Of a stretch of 64,000 nucleotides of DNA, positions 8,283 through 18,161 are shown in pieces. The DNA is taken from assembly GCF_023184515.1 (NCBI RefSeq), contig NZ_JAAHBP010000020.1, positions 124,001 to 188,000 of the forward strand, read 5' to 3'. Position 1 is the first letter of the stretch. Every line of letters begins with the position of its first letter. The translations under genes were made by a program, and so were the position numbers. Source of the stretch: Streptomyces sp. D2-8 (GTDB lineage: Bacteria > Actinomycetota > Actinomycetes > Streptomycetales > Streptomycetaceae). Below the pieces are notes generated by a model. That model ran no database searches. It was not told the origin of the DNA and worked only from the letters and a program-made list of their open reading frames with translations.

Positions 8283-9470
8283 ATGACCGCCACGCGCCTG
8301 CTGCTGCCGGCCCGCGCCCGGCAGCAGCCCGAATGGGCCTCGCTCGACGAACTCAAGGACGTCCTGCTCACCCTGGAGCACAAACCTCCCCTGGTGGACG
8401 CCACCGCCTGCGCCGGTCTCGCCACCGAACTCGGGCGGGCCACCCGTGGTGAGGTCTTCGTGCTGCAGGCCGGGGAGTGCGCCGAGCGGTTCGCCGACGC
8501 CACCCCCGACGTCGTGCTCGCCAAGGCGGACGAACTGCACGCGCTGGCCGACACGTTCACCGAAGCGGGCGGCCCGCCCGCGGTACGGATGGGCCGGATC
8601 GCCGGGCAGTACGCCAAACCGCGCTCGAACCCGACCGAGACCCTGGCCGACGGCACCGAACTGCCCGTCTACCGCGGCGACGCGGTCAACGCCCCCGAGC
8701 CCACCGCGGCGGCCCGTGCCGCCCTCCCGTCCCGGCTGCTGCTGGCGTACCGGCACGCCGGCGCCACGCTGAGCACCCTGCTGGAACGGGACCTGGGCCT
8801 GGCCGGCCGGGCCGCCCCCCAGCGCACCTACGCCGGGCACGAGGCGCTGCTCCTGGAGTACGAGCAGGCTCTGGTCCGCCCGGGCACCGACGGCAGGGGC
8901 TACGGCTCCTCCGGGCACTTCCTGTGGATCGGTGACCGTACGCGTCAACCAGACCACCAGCACGTGCGGTTCGCCGCCTCGATCGGCAACCCGGTGGGCG
9001 TCAAGATCGGCCCCTCGGCCTCCCCCGGGGACGTCCGCTCGCTGGTACGGATGCTCGGCGCCCGGCGGCACCCCGGCCGACTCTCCCTGATCGTGCGCAT
9101 GGGCCGGGACCGGATCGTCCCGAAGCTGACGTCCGTGCTGAGGGCGCTCGGCGACGAGGCCTCCGACGTGGCCTGGATCTGCGATCCCATGCACGGCAAC
9201 ACCCGGGTCAACGGCGCCGGGCAGAAGAGCCGCGCGGTCGAGGACGTCACCCGGGAGATCGAGGGCTTCGTTTCGGCCCTGCACGCCCACGGCCTGCACC
9301 CCGCCGGTCTGATGCTGGAGACCGCCCATCACCCCGTCACCGAGTGCGTCGACTCGGCGGCGGAGCTGGCCTCGGCCACGCCGCTGCCCCGCTACGAGTC
9401 GGCCTGCGACCCGCGCCTGAGCCCGCGCCAGGCCCGTGAGGTCGTGGCCTTCACGGCGGCCCTGCTGTGA
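8283..9470 (+). CDS. Class II DAHP synthase (specialised-metabolism type)
   Basis: 3-deoxy-D-arabino-heptulosonate-7-phosphate synthase, condensing PEP with erythrose 4-phosphate at the head of the shikimate pathway (395 aa). Class II motifs are visible: LQAGECAE with the metal-binding Cys66, KPRS at 112-115, WIGDRTRQ, HVRFAASIGNPVGVK and WICDPMHGNT. The protein is shorter than primary-metabolism class II enzymes (roughly 450 aa or more), which carry extra regulatory segments. It is about the size of phenazine-cluster homologues, suggesting relaxed feedback control. GECAE replaces the common GDCAE. AGGAAG precedes ATG 8283. Role: feed tyrosine supply for the MIO enzyme. Confidence 0.93.
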   Translation: MTATRLLLPARARQQPEWASLDELKDVLLTLEHKPPLVDATACAGLATELGRATRGEVFVLQAGECAERFADATPDVVLAKADELHALADTFTEAGGPPAVRMGRIAGQYAKPRSNPTETLADGTELPVYRGDAVNAPEPTAAARAALPSRLLLAYRHAGATLSTLLERDLGLAGRAAPQRTYAGHEALLLEYEQALVRPGTDGRGYGSSGHFLWIGDRTRQPDHQHVRFAASIGNPVGVKIGPSASPGDVRSLVRMLGARRHPGRLSLIVRMGRDRIVPKLTSVLRALGDEASDVAWICDPMHGNTRVNGAGQKSRAVEDVTREIEGFVSALHAHGLHPAGLMLETAHHPVTECVDSAAELASATPLPRYESACDPRLSPRQAREVVAFTAALL

Positions 9471-9568
9471 GGCGGCCGGCCGGGCACGCCCGAGCACCCC
9501 CACGTCAGCCGCCCCGGACCACGGGCACGAACCGGACCAGAACCAGAGAAGGAAGAGGCGACACACCC

Positions 9569-10561
9569 ATGGAGTTCCGCAGGCTCGGCAACAGCGGCCT
9601 CGTGATCAGCGAGCTCGCTTTCGGCAACTGGATCACCCACGGTGCCCAGATCGACGAGGAGACGGCCCAGGCCTGTGTGCGGGCCGCGCTCGACGCGGGC
9701 ATCACCACCTTCGACACCGCAGATGTGTACTCCGAGACCCGCGCCGAGACCGTGCTGGGCAAGGCACTCGCCGGTCAGCGACGTGAGGGACTCGTTCTCT
9801 CCAGCAAGGTCTGCCACCCGGTGGGCCCCGGCCCCAACGACCGCGGCCTGTCCCGCAAGCACGTCGTCGAGGGCTGCGAGGCTTCGCTGCGCCGCCTCGG
9901 CACCGACTATCTCGACGTCTACTACGCGCACCGCTACGACCCCGGCGTACCGCTGGAGGAGACCATGCTGGCCTTCGCGGATCTGGTCCGCTCCGGCAAG
10001 GTGCTCTACGTTGGGGTGAGCGAGTGGACCGCCGAGCAGATCGGCCGCGCCGCCGGCCTCGCCCGGGAGCTGCGCGTCCCGCTGGTCGCGAGCCAGCCGC
10101 AGTACTCCATGCTGTGGCGGGTCATCGAGTCGCAGGTGGTGCCCGCGTGCGAGCGGGAGGGTCTGGGCCAGGTCGTCTGGTCGCCGCTCGCGCAGGGCAT
10201 TCTCAGCGGCAAGTACCGTCCCGGCGCCGCCGCGCCGTCGGACTCGCGGGCGGGCGGCGACGCGGGCAAGGGCTTCGTCGACATGCTGGTCGGCCACTGG
10301 ATGAACGACGAGGGTGCTCTGCGGGCCGTCCAGGAGCTGGGACCGGTCGCCGCGGACCTCGGTCTGACGATGAGCCAGCTCGCCCTCGCCTGGGTCCTGC
10401 GGAACCCCTCCGTCTCGGCGGCCATCATCGGCGCGAGCCGTCCGGAACAGGTCAAGGAGAACGTCGCGGCCTCGGGCGTGCGCCTGGAGCAGGACGTGCT
10501 GGACCGCATCGACGAGATCCTCGGGGACTACGTGGTGCGGGACCCGGCGCGGACGGGCTGA
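9569..10561 (+). CDS. Aldo-keto reductase (Kv-beta-like)
   Basis: A 330-aa NADPH-dependent aldo-keto reductase. The N-terminus MEFRRLGNSGL and DTADVYSE (catalytic Asp and Tyr), SSKV (catalytic Lys) and YYAHRYD (catalytic His) give the full tetrad. C-terminal IIGASRPEQVKEN is the cofactor-phosphate region of the potassium-channel beta/AKR branch. GGAAGAGG precedes ATG 9569. Located in the cluster on the same strand, it probably reduces an aldehyde or ketone intermediate. A gap of about 100 bp after the DAHP synthase shows nothing notable. Confidence 0.9.
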   Translation: MEFRRLGNSGLVISELAFGNWITHGAQIDEETAQACVRAALDAGITTFDTADVYSETRAETVLGKALAGQRREGLVLSSKVCHPVGPGPNDRGLSRKHVVEGCEASLRRLGTDYLDVYYAHRYDPGVPLEETMLAFADLVRSGKVLYVGVSEWTAEQIGRAAGLARELRVPLVASQPQYSMLWRVIESQVVPACEREGLGQVVWSPLAQGILSGKYRPGAAAPSDSRAGGDAGKGFVDMLVGHWMNDEGALRAVQELGPVAADLGLTMSQLALAWVLRNPSVSAAIIGASRPEQVKENVAASGVRLEQDVLDRIDEILGDYVVRDPARTG

Positions 10562-10609
10562 TCCGCCCGGGGAGGGGGTGTCAGGAACGACGAGAGGAGC
10601 AGGGACCGA

Positions 10610-11425
10610 GTGGCTGACACGGACGTCATGGACGGCGTACGGGAGTTCGACCGGCCGCGGGCGGAACGCAGGGCGGTGATCGTGACCGGCGGGAGCCGGG
10701 GCCTCGGCCGGGCGACCACGCTCCGGCTCGCCGCGCAGGGCTGTGATCTCGCCGTCTGCGGCCGGGACGCCGCCTCGCTGAAGGCGGTGGCCGAGGAGGT
10801 GCGGGCCCTGCACGGGCGCACCCTGCGCACCGAGCGGCTGGATGTGCTCGACGACGGTGCGCTCGCGGCGTTCGTGCGGGACTCCGCCGCCGAACTCGGC
10901 CGGCTGGACGGCCTGGTGACGGTGGCGGGCGGCGTGCACGGCACGGACCTGCGCGCCACGGCACCGTCCGACTGGGACCGGACGTGCCGGCTGAACGTCA
11001 CCCATCCGGCGATCGCCCTGCGCGAGGCCGCCGGACCGCTGGCCGAGACCGGGGGCAGCGCCGTACTGGTGTCCTCCGTCTCCGGCTGGAAGCCCGCACC
11101 GCCGGCCCAGTACGCGGCGGCCAAGGCCGCGCAGATCCACCTCGCCGCCTCCCTGGCCCGCGAGCTCGGACCCCGGGGCGTCCGGGTCAACTGCGTCTCG
11201 CCCGGCTCGATGCTGATCGAGGGCAAGGGCTGGGCGAGGCTGCGGGACGAGGATCCGGAAGGCTACCGCCGGTTCGAGCAGGAGTTCCCCGGCGGCCGCC
11301 TGGTCGATCCGCGGGATGTCGCCGAGGTGATCGCCTTCCTGCTCTCGGACCCGGCGCGGGCGGTCAACGGCGCGAACATCCCGGTGGACGGCGGACAGAA
11401 CGCGCCGAGCGCCCACGGCTACTGA
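10610..11425 (+). CDS. Short-chain dehydrogenase/reductase
   Basis: A 271-aa classical SDR. The nucleotide-binding motif TGGSRGLG is near residue 26, and the Ser-Tyr-Lys catalytic set is visible in SSVSG and QYAAAKAA. NIPVDGGQ near the C-terminus is typical. VAGG replaces the usual NNAG motif. GTG 10610 is preceded by GAGAGGAG. Last gene of the + strand biosynthetic run; likely a tailoring oxidoreductase. Confidence 0.9.
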   Translation: MADTDVMDGVREFDRPRAERRAVIVTGGSRGLGRATTLRLAAQGCDLAVCGRDAASLKAVAEEVRALHGRTLRTERLDVLDDGALAAFVRDSAAELGRLDGLVTVAGGVHGTDLRATAPSDWDRTCRLNVTHPAIALREAAGPLAETGGSAVLVSSVSGWKPAPPAQYAAAKAAQIHLAASLARELGPRGVRVNCVSPGSMLIEGKGWARLRDEDPEGYRRFEQEFPGGRLVDPRDVAEVIAFLLSDPARAVNGANIPVDGGQNAPSAHGY

Positions 11426-11449
11426 GCCGCTCCCGGCGGCGCCCCCGGG

Positions 11450-11483
11450 ACACGAGGGCCGTCGGGGCACGAGGGCCGTCGGG
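11450..11483 (+). repeat. 17-bp tandem duplication after the SDR gene
   Basis: Two adjacent copies of [AG]CACGAGGGCCGTCGGG (11450-11466 and 11467-11483) lie between the convergent SDR and MarR genes. GC-rich and partly self-complementary with the following sequence, so they may contribute to a terminator; no clear function. Confidence 0.5.
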
Positions 11484-11507
11484 CCCGTGACGGCCGGAGC
11501 GGCTGGT

Positions 11508-12110
11508 TCAGCCCCGCTCCGGATGGTCGAGGCCCTCGTGCCCCACATGGGAGACGCCCCGCACGTTGAGCCGTTCCTGCACGTCGCCGAGGAGCTCACG
11601 CAGCAGCTCGGAGAGTGCCTCCTGCCGCTCCGCGCCCAGGCCTTCGAGGAGTTCGGACTCGCGCGCGAGCACCCGGTCCACCGTGCGCTCGACCAACTCG
11701 TGCCCGGCCGTGGTCAGTTCCACCAGCACCGCGCGGCTGCGGCCGGGGGCGGGGCGGCGGGTGACCAGGTGCTCGCGTTCGGCACGTGCGACCCGCTGCG
11801 AGATGGCGCCGGCGGTGACCAGGGAGTGCACGGCGAGGTCCCGGGTGCTCATCGTGTAGGGAGGCCCGCTGCGGCGCAGCACGCTCAGCAGGTCCAGAGT
11901 GGCCGGGTCGACCCCGGCCTCGGCCAGGACCCGCCGGCGGTCGTCGCCGAAGTGCTTGGCGAGCTGCCAGATCCTCGTGACCACGCCGATGGAGTCCACC
12001 GGGGTCTGGGGGCGCTCGCGGCTCCACGCGGCCGCGATGGCGTCCGCGGGGTCGTCTCCTGTCGGGTCCGCGGCGGCCGGCCGGCGATCGCTTCGTTCCG
12101 GCGTCCTCAT
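11508..12110 (-). CDS. MarR-family transcriptional regulator
   Basis: A 200-aa winged-helix regulator. The DNA-binding segment runs from STRDLAVHSLVTAGAISQRVARAEREHLV to the wing RSRAVLVELT, followed by the dimer helix. ATG 12110 was chosen because GGAAGGGAA lies upstream; in-frame codons beyond it run through the operator. It is divergent from an MFS exporter with two palindromes in between. By analogy with MarR pairs it probably represses the exporter and itself until bound by the cluster product or an intermediate. Confidence 0.9.
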   Translation of the reverse strand: MRTPERSDRRPAAADPTGDDPADAIAAAWSRERPQTPVDSIGVVTRIWQLAKHFGDDRRRVLAEAGVDPATLDLLSVLRRSGPPYTMSTRDLAVHSLVTAGAISQRVARAEREHLVTRRPAPGRSRAVLVELTTAGHELVERTVDRVLARESELLEGLGAERQEALSELLRELLGDVQERLNVRGVSHVGHEGLDHPERG

Positions 12111-12133
12111 GGGGATTCCCTTCCACCTGCTAC

Positions 12134-12158
12134 ATTTAGATCTGAATTTAGCGCTAAA
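12134..12158. promoter_or_regulatory. Two adjacent palindromes, probable MarR operator
   Basis: ATTTAGATCTGAAT (12134-12147, one mismatched pair) and the perfect palindrome TTTAGCGCTAAA (12147-12158) lie side by side in the divergent MarR/MFS gap. They are AT-richer than their surroundings and share a TTTAG half-site. Confidence 0.7.
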
Positions 12159-12181
12159 CGCATGCGACGACGAGTGGTGAT

Positions 12182-13741
12182 ATGCGCACTGTGACACGGA
12201 AAGCGAGTCCGAAGGCCACGGCCGGGGCCTCCACCACCACCGGCCCTCCTCGAGCCACCGGACGGGACTGGGCGGGGCTCACCGTGGTCCTGCTGGCGAT
12301 GTTCATGAGCCAGATCGACATGTTCATCGTGAACGTCGCCGCTCCGGGGATCCAGGCGGACCTGAACGCCGGGTTCGGCCAGCTCCAGTTCGTGATCGAC
12401 GGGTACGTGATCGCTTACGCAGCGGGCATGGTAACCGGCGGCCGTCTGGGCGACCGGATCGGCCGCAAGCGCACCTTCCAGTACGGCGTGGCCGCGTTCA
12501 CCCTGACGTCCCTGCTGTGCGCGCTCGCGCCCGGTCCGGGCACGCTCATCGCGGCGCGGGTGCTGCAGGGCCTGTCGGCCGCGGTGATGACACCGCAGGT
12601 GCTCTCCCTCATCCGGGCCGTCTTCGTGCACGAGCGCGACCGCGCCCGGGCCGTCGGTGCCTACGGCGCCTCCATCGGCGCGGGCGTCATCGCTGGCCTC
12701 GTGGGCGGCGGCCTGCTGCTGGACCTGGACGTGGCGGGTCTGGGCTGGCGCATGATCTTCCTGATCAACGTGCCCATCGGCGCGGCGATCCTGTGCGCGG
12801 CCGTGCCCGCGATCAGCGAGAGCCGCAGCGCGGACCGGCCACGCCTGGACATCGCCGGCGCGGCCTTCACCGCCGTGCTGCTGCCCCTCGTGCTGATCCC
12901 GCTGATCCTCGGCGGCGAGCACGGCTGGCCCTGGTGGACGTACGCGTGCTTCGTCCTCGGCGCCGCCGGCACCCTGGCGTTCCTGCGCTGGGAGCGCCGG
13001 ACGGAGGCCGCCGGAAACGACCCGCTGCTGCCGGCCCGGCTGCTGCGGGCCAAGGGCTTCCCGCTCAGCATGGGCACGGTGCTGATGTTCTTCTCGGGCA
13101 ACGCCGGGCTGTTCCTGGTGCTCACCTACCACCTCCAGTCGGGCCTGAGGCAGACCCCGCTGGCCGCGAGCCTGGTCTTCGTGCCGCTCGGCCTCGGGTT
13201 CATCGTCGCCTCGGCCGCGTGCCGCAGGCTCGCCGCCCGGTTCGGTATCGGGGTGTCGGTGGCGGGCGGTCTGGTCATGGCGGCCGGTCTCGTCGCCGTG
13301 CCCGCCGTCACCGGCCTGGACGGATCGGACCAGGCGGTCGCGCTCGCCGCCGTGATGGGCGTCTCCGGACTGGGGCAGGGCCTGGTCGTCGCGCCCCTGG
13401 TGGACACCGTTCTCACCCGGGTTCACCCGGACGACGCGGGCGCCGGGTCCGGTGTGCTCAACACCGTCACCCAGGCGGGGATGGCCTTCGGGGTAGCCGT
13501 CATCGGGGCCCTGTACCGCGGCTTCCTGGGTACCAATCCCCAAGCACCGGGTCCGGACACGGACCTGGCCGACTTCGCGGAGGCCTTCGACCGCACCGCG
13601 TACGTCCTCGCGGCGCTCGCCGTCGGCACGGCGCTGCTCGCGTTCCGGCTGGGCCGCGTCCCGACGGGCACGGCGGCCGAGGACGGGGAGGGGGCCGCGG
13701 GCGGGGAGGGGGCCGCGGGCCGGACCGGCGCCGGCCGCTGA
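12182..13741 (+). CDS. MFS drug exporter, DHA2 (14-TM) type
   Basis: A 519-aa proton-driven exporter. The N-terminal segment has VVLLAMFMSQIDMFIVNVA and the motif GGRLGDRIGRKR between TM2 and TM3. A motif-C region (GASIGAGVIAGLVGG) in TM5 is typical of antiporters. The number of hydrophobic segments fits 14 TMs (EmrB/QacA type). The start ATG 12182 overlaps no other gene. A low-complexity Gly/Ala/Glu tail repeats GEGAAG. Divergent MarR control and position suggest it exports the cluster product or confers self-resistance. Confidence 0.92.
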   Translation: MRTVTRKASPKATAGASTTTGPPRATGRDWAGLTVVLLAMFMSQIDMFIVNVAAPGIQADLNAGFGQLQFVIDGYVIAYAAGMVTGGRLGDRIGRKRTFQYGVAAFTLTSLLCALAPGPGTLIAARVLQGLSAAVMTPQVLSLIRAVFVHERDRARAVGAYGASIGAGVIAGLVGGGLLLDLDVAGLGWRMIFLINVPIGAAILCAAVPAISESRSADRPRLDIAGAAFTAVLLPLVLIPLILGGEHGWPWWTYACFVLGAAGTLAFLRWERRTEAAGNDPLLPARLLRAKGFPLSMGTVLMFFSGNAGLFLVLTYHLQSGLRQTPLAASLVFVPLGLGFIVASAACRRLAARFGIGVSVAGGLVMAAGLVAVPAVTGLDGSDQAVALAAVMGVSGLGQGLVVAPLVDTVLTRVHPDDAGAGSGVLNTVTQAGMAFGVAVIGALYRGFLGTNPQAPGPDTDLADFAEAFDRTAYVLAALAVGTALLAFRLGRVPTGTAAEDGEGAAGGEGAAGRTGAGR

Positions 13742-13806
13742 CCTCGGCGGGCGACCGGCCGGATCCCGCCCCCGCCGCACCGCCGTCGTGCGAGGCGGAG
13801 CCGCCG

Positions 13807-14433
13807 TCACGCGTCCCCGTACGCCTCCCCGCCCGCCTCGAAGCCGGCCGTACCGGCGGTGGCGTCGGCGAGCCAGGACCGGAAGGCGTCCACATCGGCG
13901 TCCGGGAGGGCGATCTCGATGGTGACGGCGTCCTCGTAGCGCACGTCCCGGACTTCGCGCCCGCCGGTGCGCAGGTCGTTCTCGAGCTTGCCGGCCCGCT
14001 GGTGGTCGACGGTGACCGTGGCCAGCCGGTACCTGCGGCGGGTGCGGGTGCCGAGGCTGTCCAGGGCCTCGCCGACCGCCCCGCCGTACGCCCGGATGAG
14101 CCCGCCGGCGCCGAGTTTGACCCCGCCGAAGTAGCGGGTGACGACGGCGACGACGTACCGCATGTCGCGGCGCAGCAGCATCTGGAGCATGGGGACGCCG
14201 GCGGTGCCGCCGGGTTCGCCGTCGTCGCTCGCCTTCTGCACGGAGGCGTCGGCGCCGATGACGTAGGCCCAGCAGTTGTGGGAGGCGGCGGCGTGCTGTT
14301 TACGGACCGCGGCGATGAAGTCCTGGGCCTCCTGCTCGGTGGCCGCCGGGGCGAGGGCGCACAGGAAGCGTGAGCGGTTGACCTCGGTCTCGTGCACGCC
14401 GGCGCCGGCGACCGTGCGGTATTCGTCGGGCAT
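13807..14433 (-). CDS. YigZ/IMPACT (UPF0029) family protein
   Basis: A 208-aa YigZ/IMPACT family protein. SRF, SHNCWAYVIG, DDGEPGGTAG and VTRYFGGVKLGAGGLIRAYGGA are the diagnostic segments. The family has an N-terminal ribosomal-S5-like fold domain and a C-terminal ferredoxin-like domain. Relatives touch translation factors, but the bacterial function is not settled. Convergent to the exporter, so unlikely to belong to the cluster. Confidence 0.9.
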   Translation of the reverse strand: MPDEYRTVAGAGVHETEVNRSRFLCALAPAATEQEAQDFIAAVRKQHAAASHNCWAYVIGADASVQKASDDGEPGGTAGVPMLQMLLRRDMRYVVAVVTRYFGGVKLGAGGLIRAYGGAVGEALDSLGTRTRRRYRLATVTVDHQRAGKLENDLRTGGREVRDVRYEDAVTIEIALPDADVDAFRSWLADATAGTAGFEAGGEAYGDA

Positions 14434-14546
14434 CCGGCCAGCCTAATCGCGTGCCTGAGGGCGTCCCGACGGGGCGGAGGCCTCTCGGGGACGCGGCCGG
14501 GCGGGCCTGCGATGCCTCCGGTCAGCCGGACCTGCCGGAACCCCCG

Positions 14547-14831
14547 CTATCCATGGGCCACGACCTCGCCGGCCGTGACCTGGGGCGGATGGGGCAGCAG
14601 CTCGGCAAGCCGATCCCGTACGAAGTCCCCTGCCCTCTCGGTCGACTCCTCGGCGCCGGCCCGGTCCTGGAAGACGCTGGTCGACACCATCACCCCGCCG
14701 CCGGCGTCGACCCAGTAGTAGGCCACGAACCCCTTGACCTGGCGGACGAGCGGCAGGAACCCCTCGTTCACCCGGCGTCCCGCCTCGGCCGGGTCGGTCA
14801 CCCCTGCGTACCGCCGGATCACTGCGTGCAT
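14547..14831 (-). CDS. Small ABM-like (dimeric alpha/beta barrel) protein
   Basis: A 94-aa protein with the pattern of stress-response or antibiotic-biosynthesis-monooxygenase-like barrels: MHAVIRRYAGV, a helix, KGFVAYYWVDAGGGVMVSTSVFQD, then a second helix. ATG 14831 has GAGGAGA 7 bp upstream; longer in-frame readings lack an RBS. No cofactor residues are visible. Function unknown, confidently a real gene by codon bias and RBS. Confidence 0.7.
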   Translation of the reverse strand: MHAVIRRYAGVTDPAEAGRRVNEGFLPLVRQVKGFVAYYWVDAGGGVMVSTSVFQDRAGAEESTERAGDFVRDRLAELLPHPPQVTAGEVVAHG

Positions 14832-14956
14832 GGCTGGTCTCCTCATGGATCGGCACGGCCGTTCTTCGCAGACGGCGTACCCACCGCGGCCCGAGCGCGC
14901 AGCGCGATCCCGGCGCACGTCACCTGAAAGGCCCCATGCCGGTTCGGGAACCCGGG

Positions 14957-15499
14957 CTACTTCTTCGCGCCCCGGGGCACGGTCACGGACGTGAGCAGCG
15001 CGGTGCCGGGGGCGAGGGCCCGCCAGGCCGTGCCGCGCCAGGACAGGACGGCGATCGCCGACGTGGGGAACTTCGTGCGGACCTGCTCCAGGGTGTCGTC
15101 GAGGCCGTCATCGGCGAGGGCCACGATCAGTTCCTCCAGCTCCGGGTTGTGTCCGATCAGCAGCAGCGTCTCCACCTCGGCGGGCACCTCGTGGATGACG
15201 GCCAGCAGACCCGACGGGCCGGCGGCGTACAGCCGCCGGTCGTACCGGACCGGCGGGGGCGTGCCCCACTCGGCGGCGGCCAGGTCCCAGGTCCGGCGGG
15301 CTCGGACGGCGGTGGAGCACAGCGCGAGGTCCGGCAGGAGGTCGGCGTCGGCCAGGGCCCGCCCTGCCGCGGGGGCGTCCCGGCGGCCGCGCGGGGCGAG
15401 GGGGCGTTCGTGGTCGGCGACGTCCAGCGGCCAGGCGGACTTGGCGTGCCGCAGCACGATCAGGCGGCGCAGCGGGCCCGCTCCGGCGCGGTCGATCAT
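14957..15499 (-). CDS. SixA-type histidine phosphatase
   Basis: A 180-aa histidine-phosphatase-superfamily protein. The catalytic RHAKSAWP (RHG-type motif) is near residue 15 and the second histidine is in IGHNPELEEL. The short, insert-free core is typical of SixA phosphohistidine phosphatases. Start ATG 15499 overlaps the stop codon of the upstream CysRS-like gene by 4 bp, so the two are co-translated. Confidence 0.85.
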   Translation of the reverse strand: MIDRAGAGPLRRLIVLRHAKSAWPLDVADHERPLAPRGRRDAPAAGRALADADLLPDLALCSTAVRARRTWDLAAAEWGTPPPVRYDRRLYAAGPSGLLAVIHEVPAEVETLLLIGHNPELEELIVALADDGLDDTLEQVRTKFPTSAIAVLSWRGTAWRALAPGTALLTSVTVPRGAKK

Positions 15500-16260
15500 G
15501 ACGGGGCTCCCAGGTCGCGGGTGAGGTCGAGGCCGAGGAGCCGGTCGGCGTAGGCGTACGTCTCGAAGCGGGCGCCGTCCGCCAGTTCCGGTTCGGTCTC
15601 GACCTGACGCAGGACGTCCAGCACCCGGGGCACGTCCAGGTCGTCGTCCCAGGCTTCGCGCAGCCGCCCCCGCACGCCGTCGGGGATCGGCCGCGAGGGC
15701 TGCCGTGCCCAGCGGGCGACCGCGGCGCGCCAGCGGGCGAGGGTGGCGCGGGCGTCGTCGAGTCCGGCCGCCTCCAGCCGGACGGGGGCGCTGTGGTGCC
15801 GCGCGATCAGGGCGAGGCGCAGGGCGGCGGGATCGGACTGGTCCGGCAGGCCGGGCTCCACAGGCGCGACGGCGATCCGCACCCCGTCGGGTACCGCCCC
15901 GCCCTCGGCGGTGACATGGACGACCTGGGCCTCTCCCAGACCGGCACCGACGTCGGGGCTGTCCTCGAACGGGCGGATGCCGAGCGTCGCGGCGCCCGCG
16001 CGCAGCTCCGCCTGCCGTCGGCCGCCGGTCAGCAGCGCCCACACCGGTGTGCCGCCGAGCTCCAGGGCCCGGACGAGCAGGTCCCCGACGAGCAGCACCC
16101 GCAGGTTGGTCGTGTCGGAGCCGGGCGCGTGCACCTCCACACGGGTCAGGCCCCGGAGGGCCGGGGCGGCGTCGACCGGCTCACGGGTTCGGGCGTCGAT
16201 GATGCGCAGCACGAGGCGAGCGTAGGCGGGCGGGCGGGCATGCGCAGGCAGGTTCGGCAT
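15496..16260 (-). CDS. Degenerate cysteinyl-tRNA-synthetase-like protein
   Basis: A 254-aa protein that I align by eye to cysteinyl-tRNA synthetase. The N-terminus IIDARTREPV resembles the TR-x-x-EP start of CysRS. GLTRVEVHAPGSDTTNLRV lies where CysRS has the VYVCGPTVYD...HIGHAR block, but the zinc-binding Cys and the HIGH sequence are gone. The C-terminal WDDDLDVPRVLDVLRQV and YADRLLGLDL resemble the DALR/anticodon-side helices. No KMSKS is seen. It should be catalytically dead and its role is unknown. It overlaps the sixA-like gene by 4 bp. Start ATG 16260; alternatives exist downstream. Confidence 0.6.
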   Translation of the reverse strand: MPNLPAHARPPAYARLVLRIIDARTREPVDAAPALRGLTRVEVHAPGSDTTNLRVLLVGDLLVRALELGGTPVWALLTGGRRQAELRAGAATLGIRPFEDSPDVGAGLGEAQVVHVTAEGGAVPDGVRIAVAPVEPGLPDQSDPAALRLALIARHHSAPVRLEAAGLDDARATLARWRAAVARWARQPSRPIPDGVRGRLREAWDDDLDVPRVLDVLRQVETEPELADGARFETYAYADRLLGLDLTRDLGAPS

Positions 16261-16314
16261 TTTCCGGCCACCGTGGCGCGATCGCCCCACCAATGGCGTG
16301 CCCGATCGCTCCTC

Positions 16315-17108
<794 letters not shown>

Positions 17109-17112
<4 letters not shown>

Positions 17113-18161
17113 CGCGCCCTCCGCGTCCGGTACAGCACCGCCACGAACGCCGGCACCCCGATCAGTGACGTCACGACCCCCACCGGGACCTCCTGCGGAT
17201 CGAGGACGGTCCGGGCCAGGGTGTCCACCCACACGAGGAACACCGCCCCCGCGAGGGCGGTGACCGGCAGCAGCCGCGTGTGCCCGGGGCCGGTCAGGGC
17301 CCGGGCGGCGTGCGGCAGGACCAGGCCGACGAAGCCGATCGCCCCGGCCGAGCTGACCAGCGCGGCCGTGAGCAGGGCCGTGACGCACAGCAGCACCAGA
17401 CGGGTCCGGGCGAGGGACACCCCGAGCGCGGCCGCCGCGTCCTGCCCGAAGGCGAAGGCGTCGAGGGTACGGGCGTAGGACAGGCAGACCACCAGGGCCA
17501 CGGCCAGTACGGCCGCGCACAGCCACACGTCGGTCCAGCCGGCGCCGCCGAGCGAGCCGAGGAGCCAGAACAGCACGCCGCGGGTCGTCTCGGCGTCGGC
17601 GGAGGTCATCACGACGAACGAGGTGAGGGCGGAGAAGAGCTGCATGGCGGCGACGCCCGCGAGGACGACCCGGTCGGTGGTGCCGCCGAGGGTGTGGCTG
17701 AGCAGCAGCACCAGCGCGAACGAGAGCAGGGCGCCGAGGAACGCGCCCGCGGACACCGACAGGGCGCCGCCGCCCACGCCGAGCACGACCACGAGGACCG
17801 CTCCGGTGGATGCGCCCGAGGACACCCCGAGCACGAAGGGGTCGGCCAGCGGGTTGCGCAGCAGCGACTGCATCACCGCCCCGCACACGGCCAGTCCGGC
17901 CCCGCACACCGCCGCGAGCAGGGTGCGCGGCAGTCGCAGCTGCCAGACGATCCCGTCCCGGATCGGCGTCAGCTCCGAGCTGCCGAGGCCGAGATGGGCG
18001 GCCACGACGGACCACACGTCGCCGACGCGGATGTCGGCGGGACCGATGGTGATGGCCACGGCGAGGGAGGCGACGAGCGCGACGGTCCCGGCCGTGCCGA
18101 GCGCGAGCCCGGCCCCGCGCCGGGGTCGGACCCCGGCGCCCGGGAGTTCCCGGGCGGTCAC
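17109..18161 (-). CDS. btuC: ABC transporter permease, BtuC/FecCD type
   Basis: A 350-aa permease with many hydrophobic segments. LPRTLLAAVCGAGLAVCGAVMQSLLRNPLADP and GVSSGAS are hallmark FecCD/BtuC sequences. The coupling region FVGLVLPHAARALTGPGHTRLLP is present. GTG 18161 overlaps the binding-protein stop by 4 bp and its own stop overlaps the ATPase start, giving a btuFCD-like operon. Confidence 0.88.
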
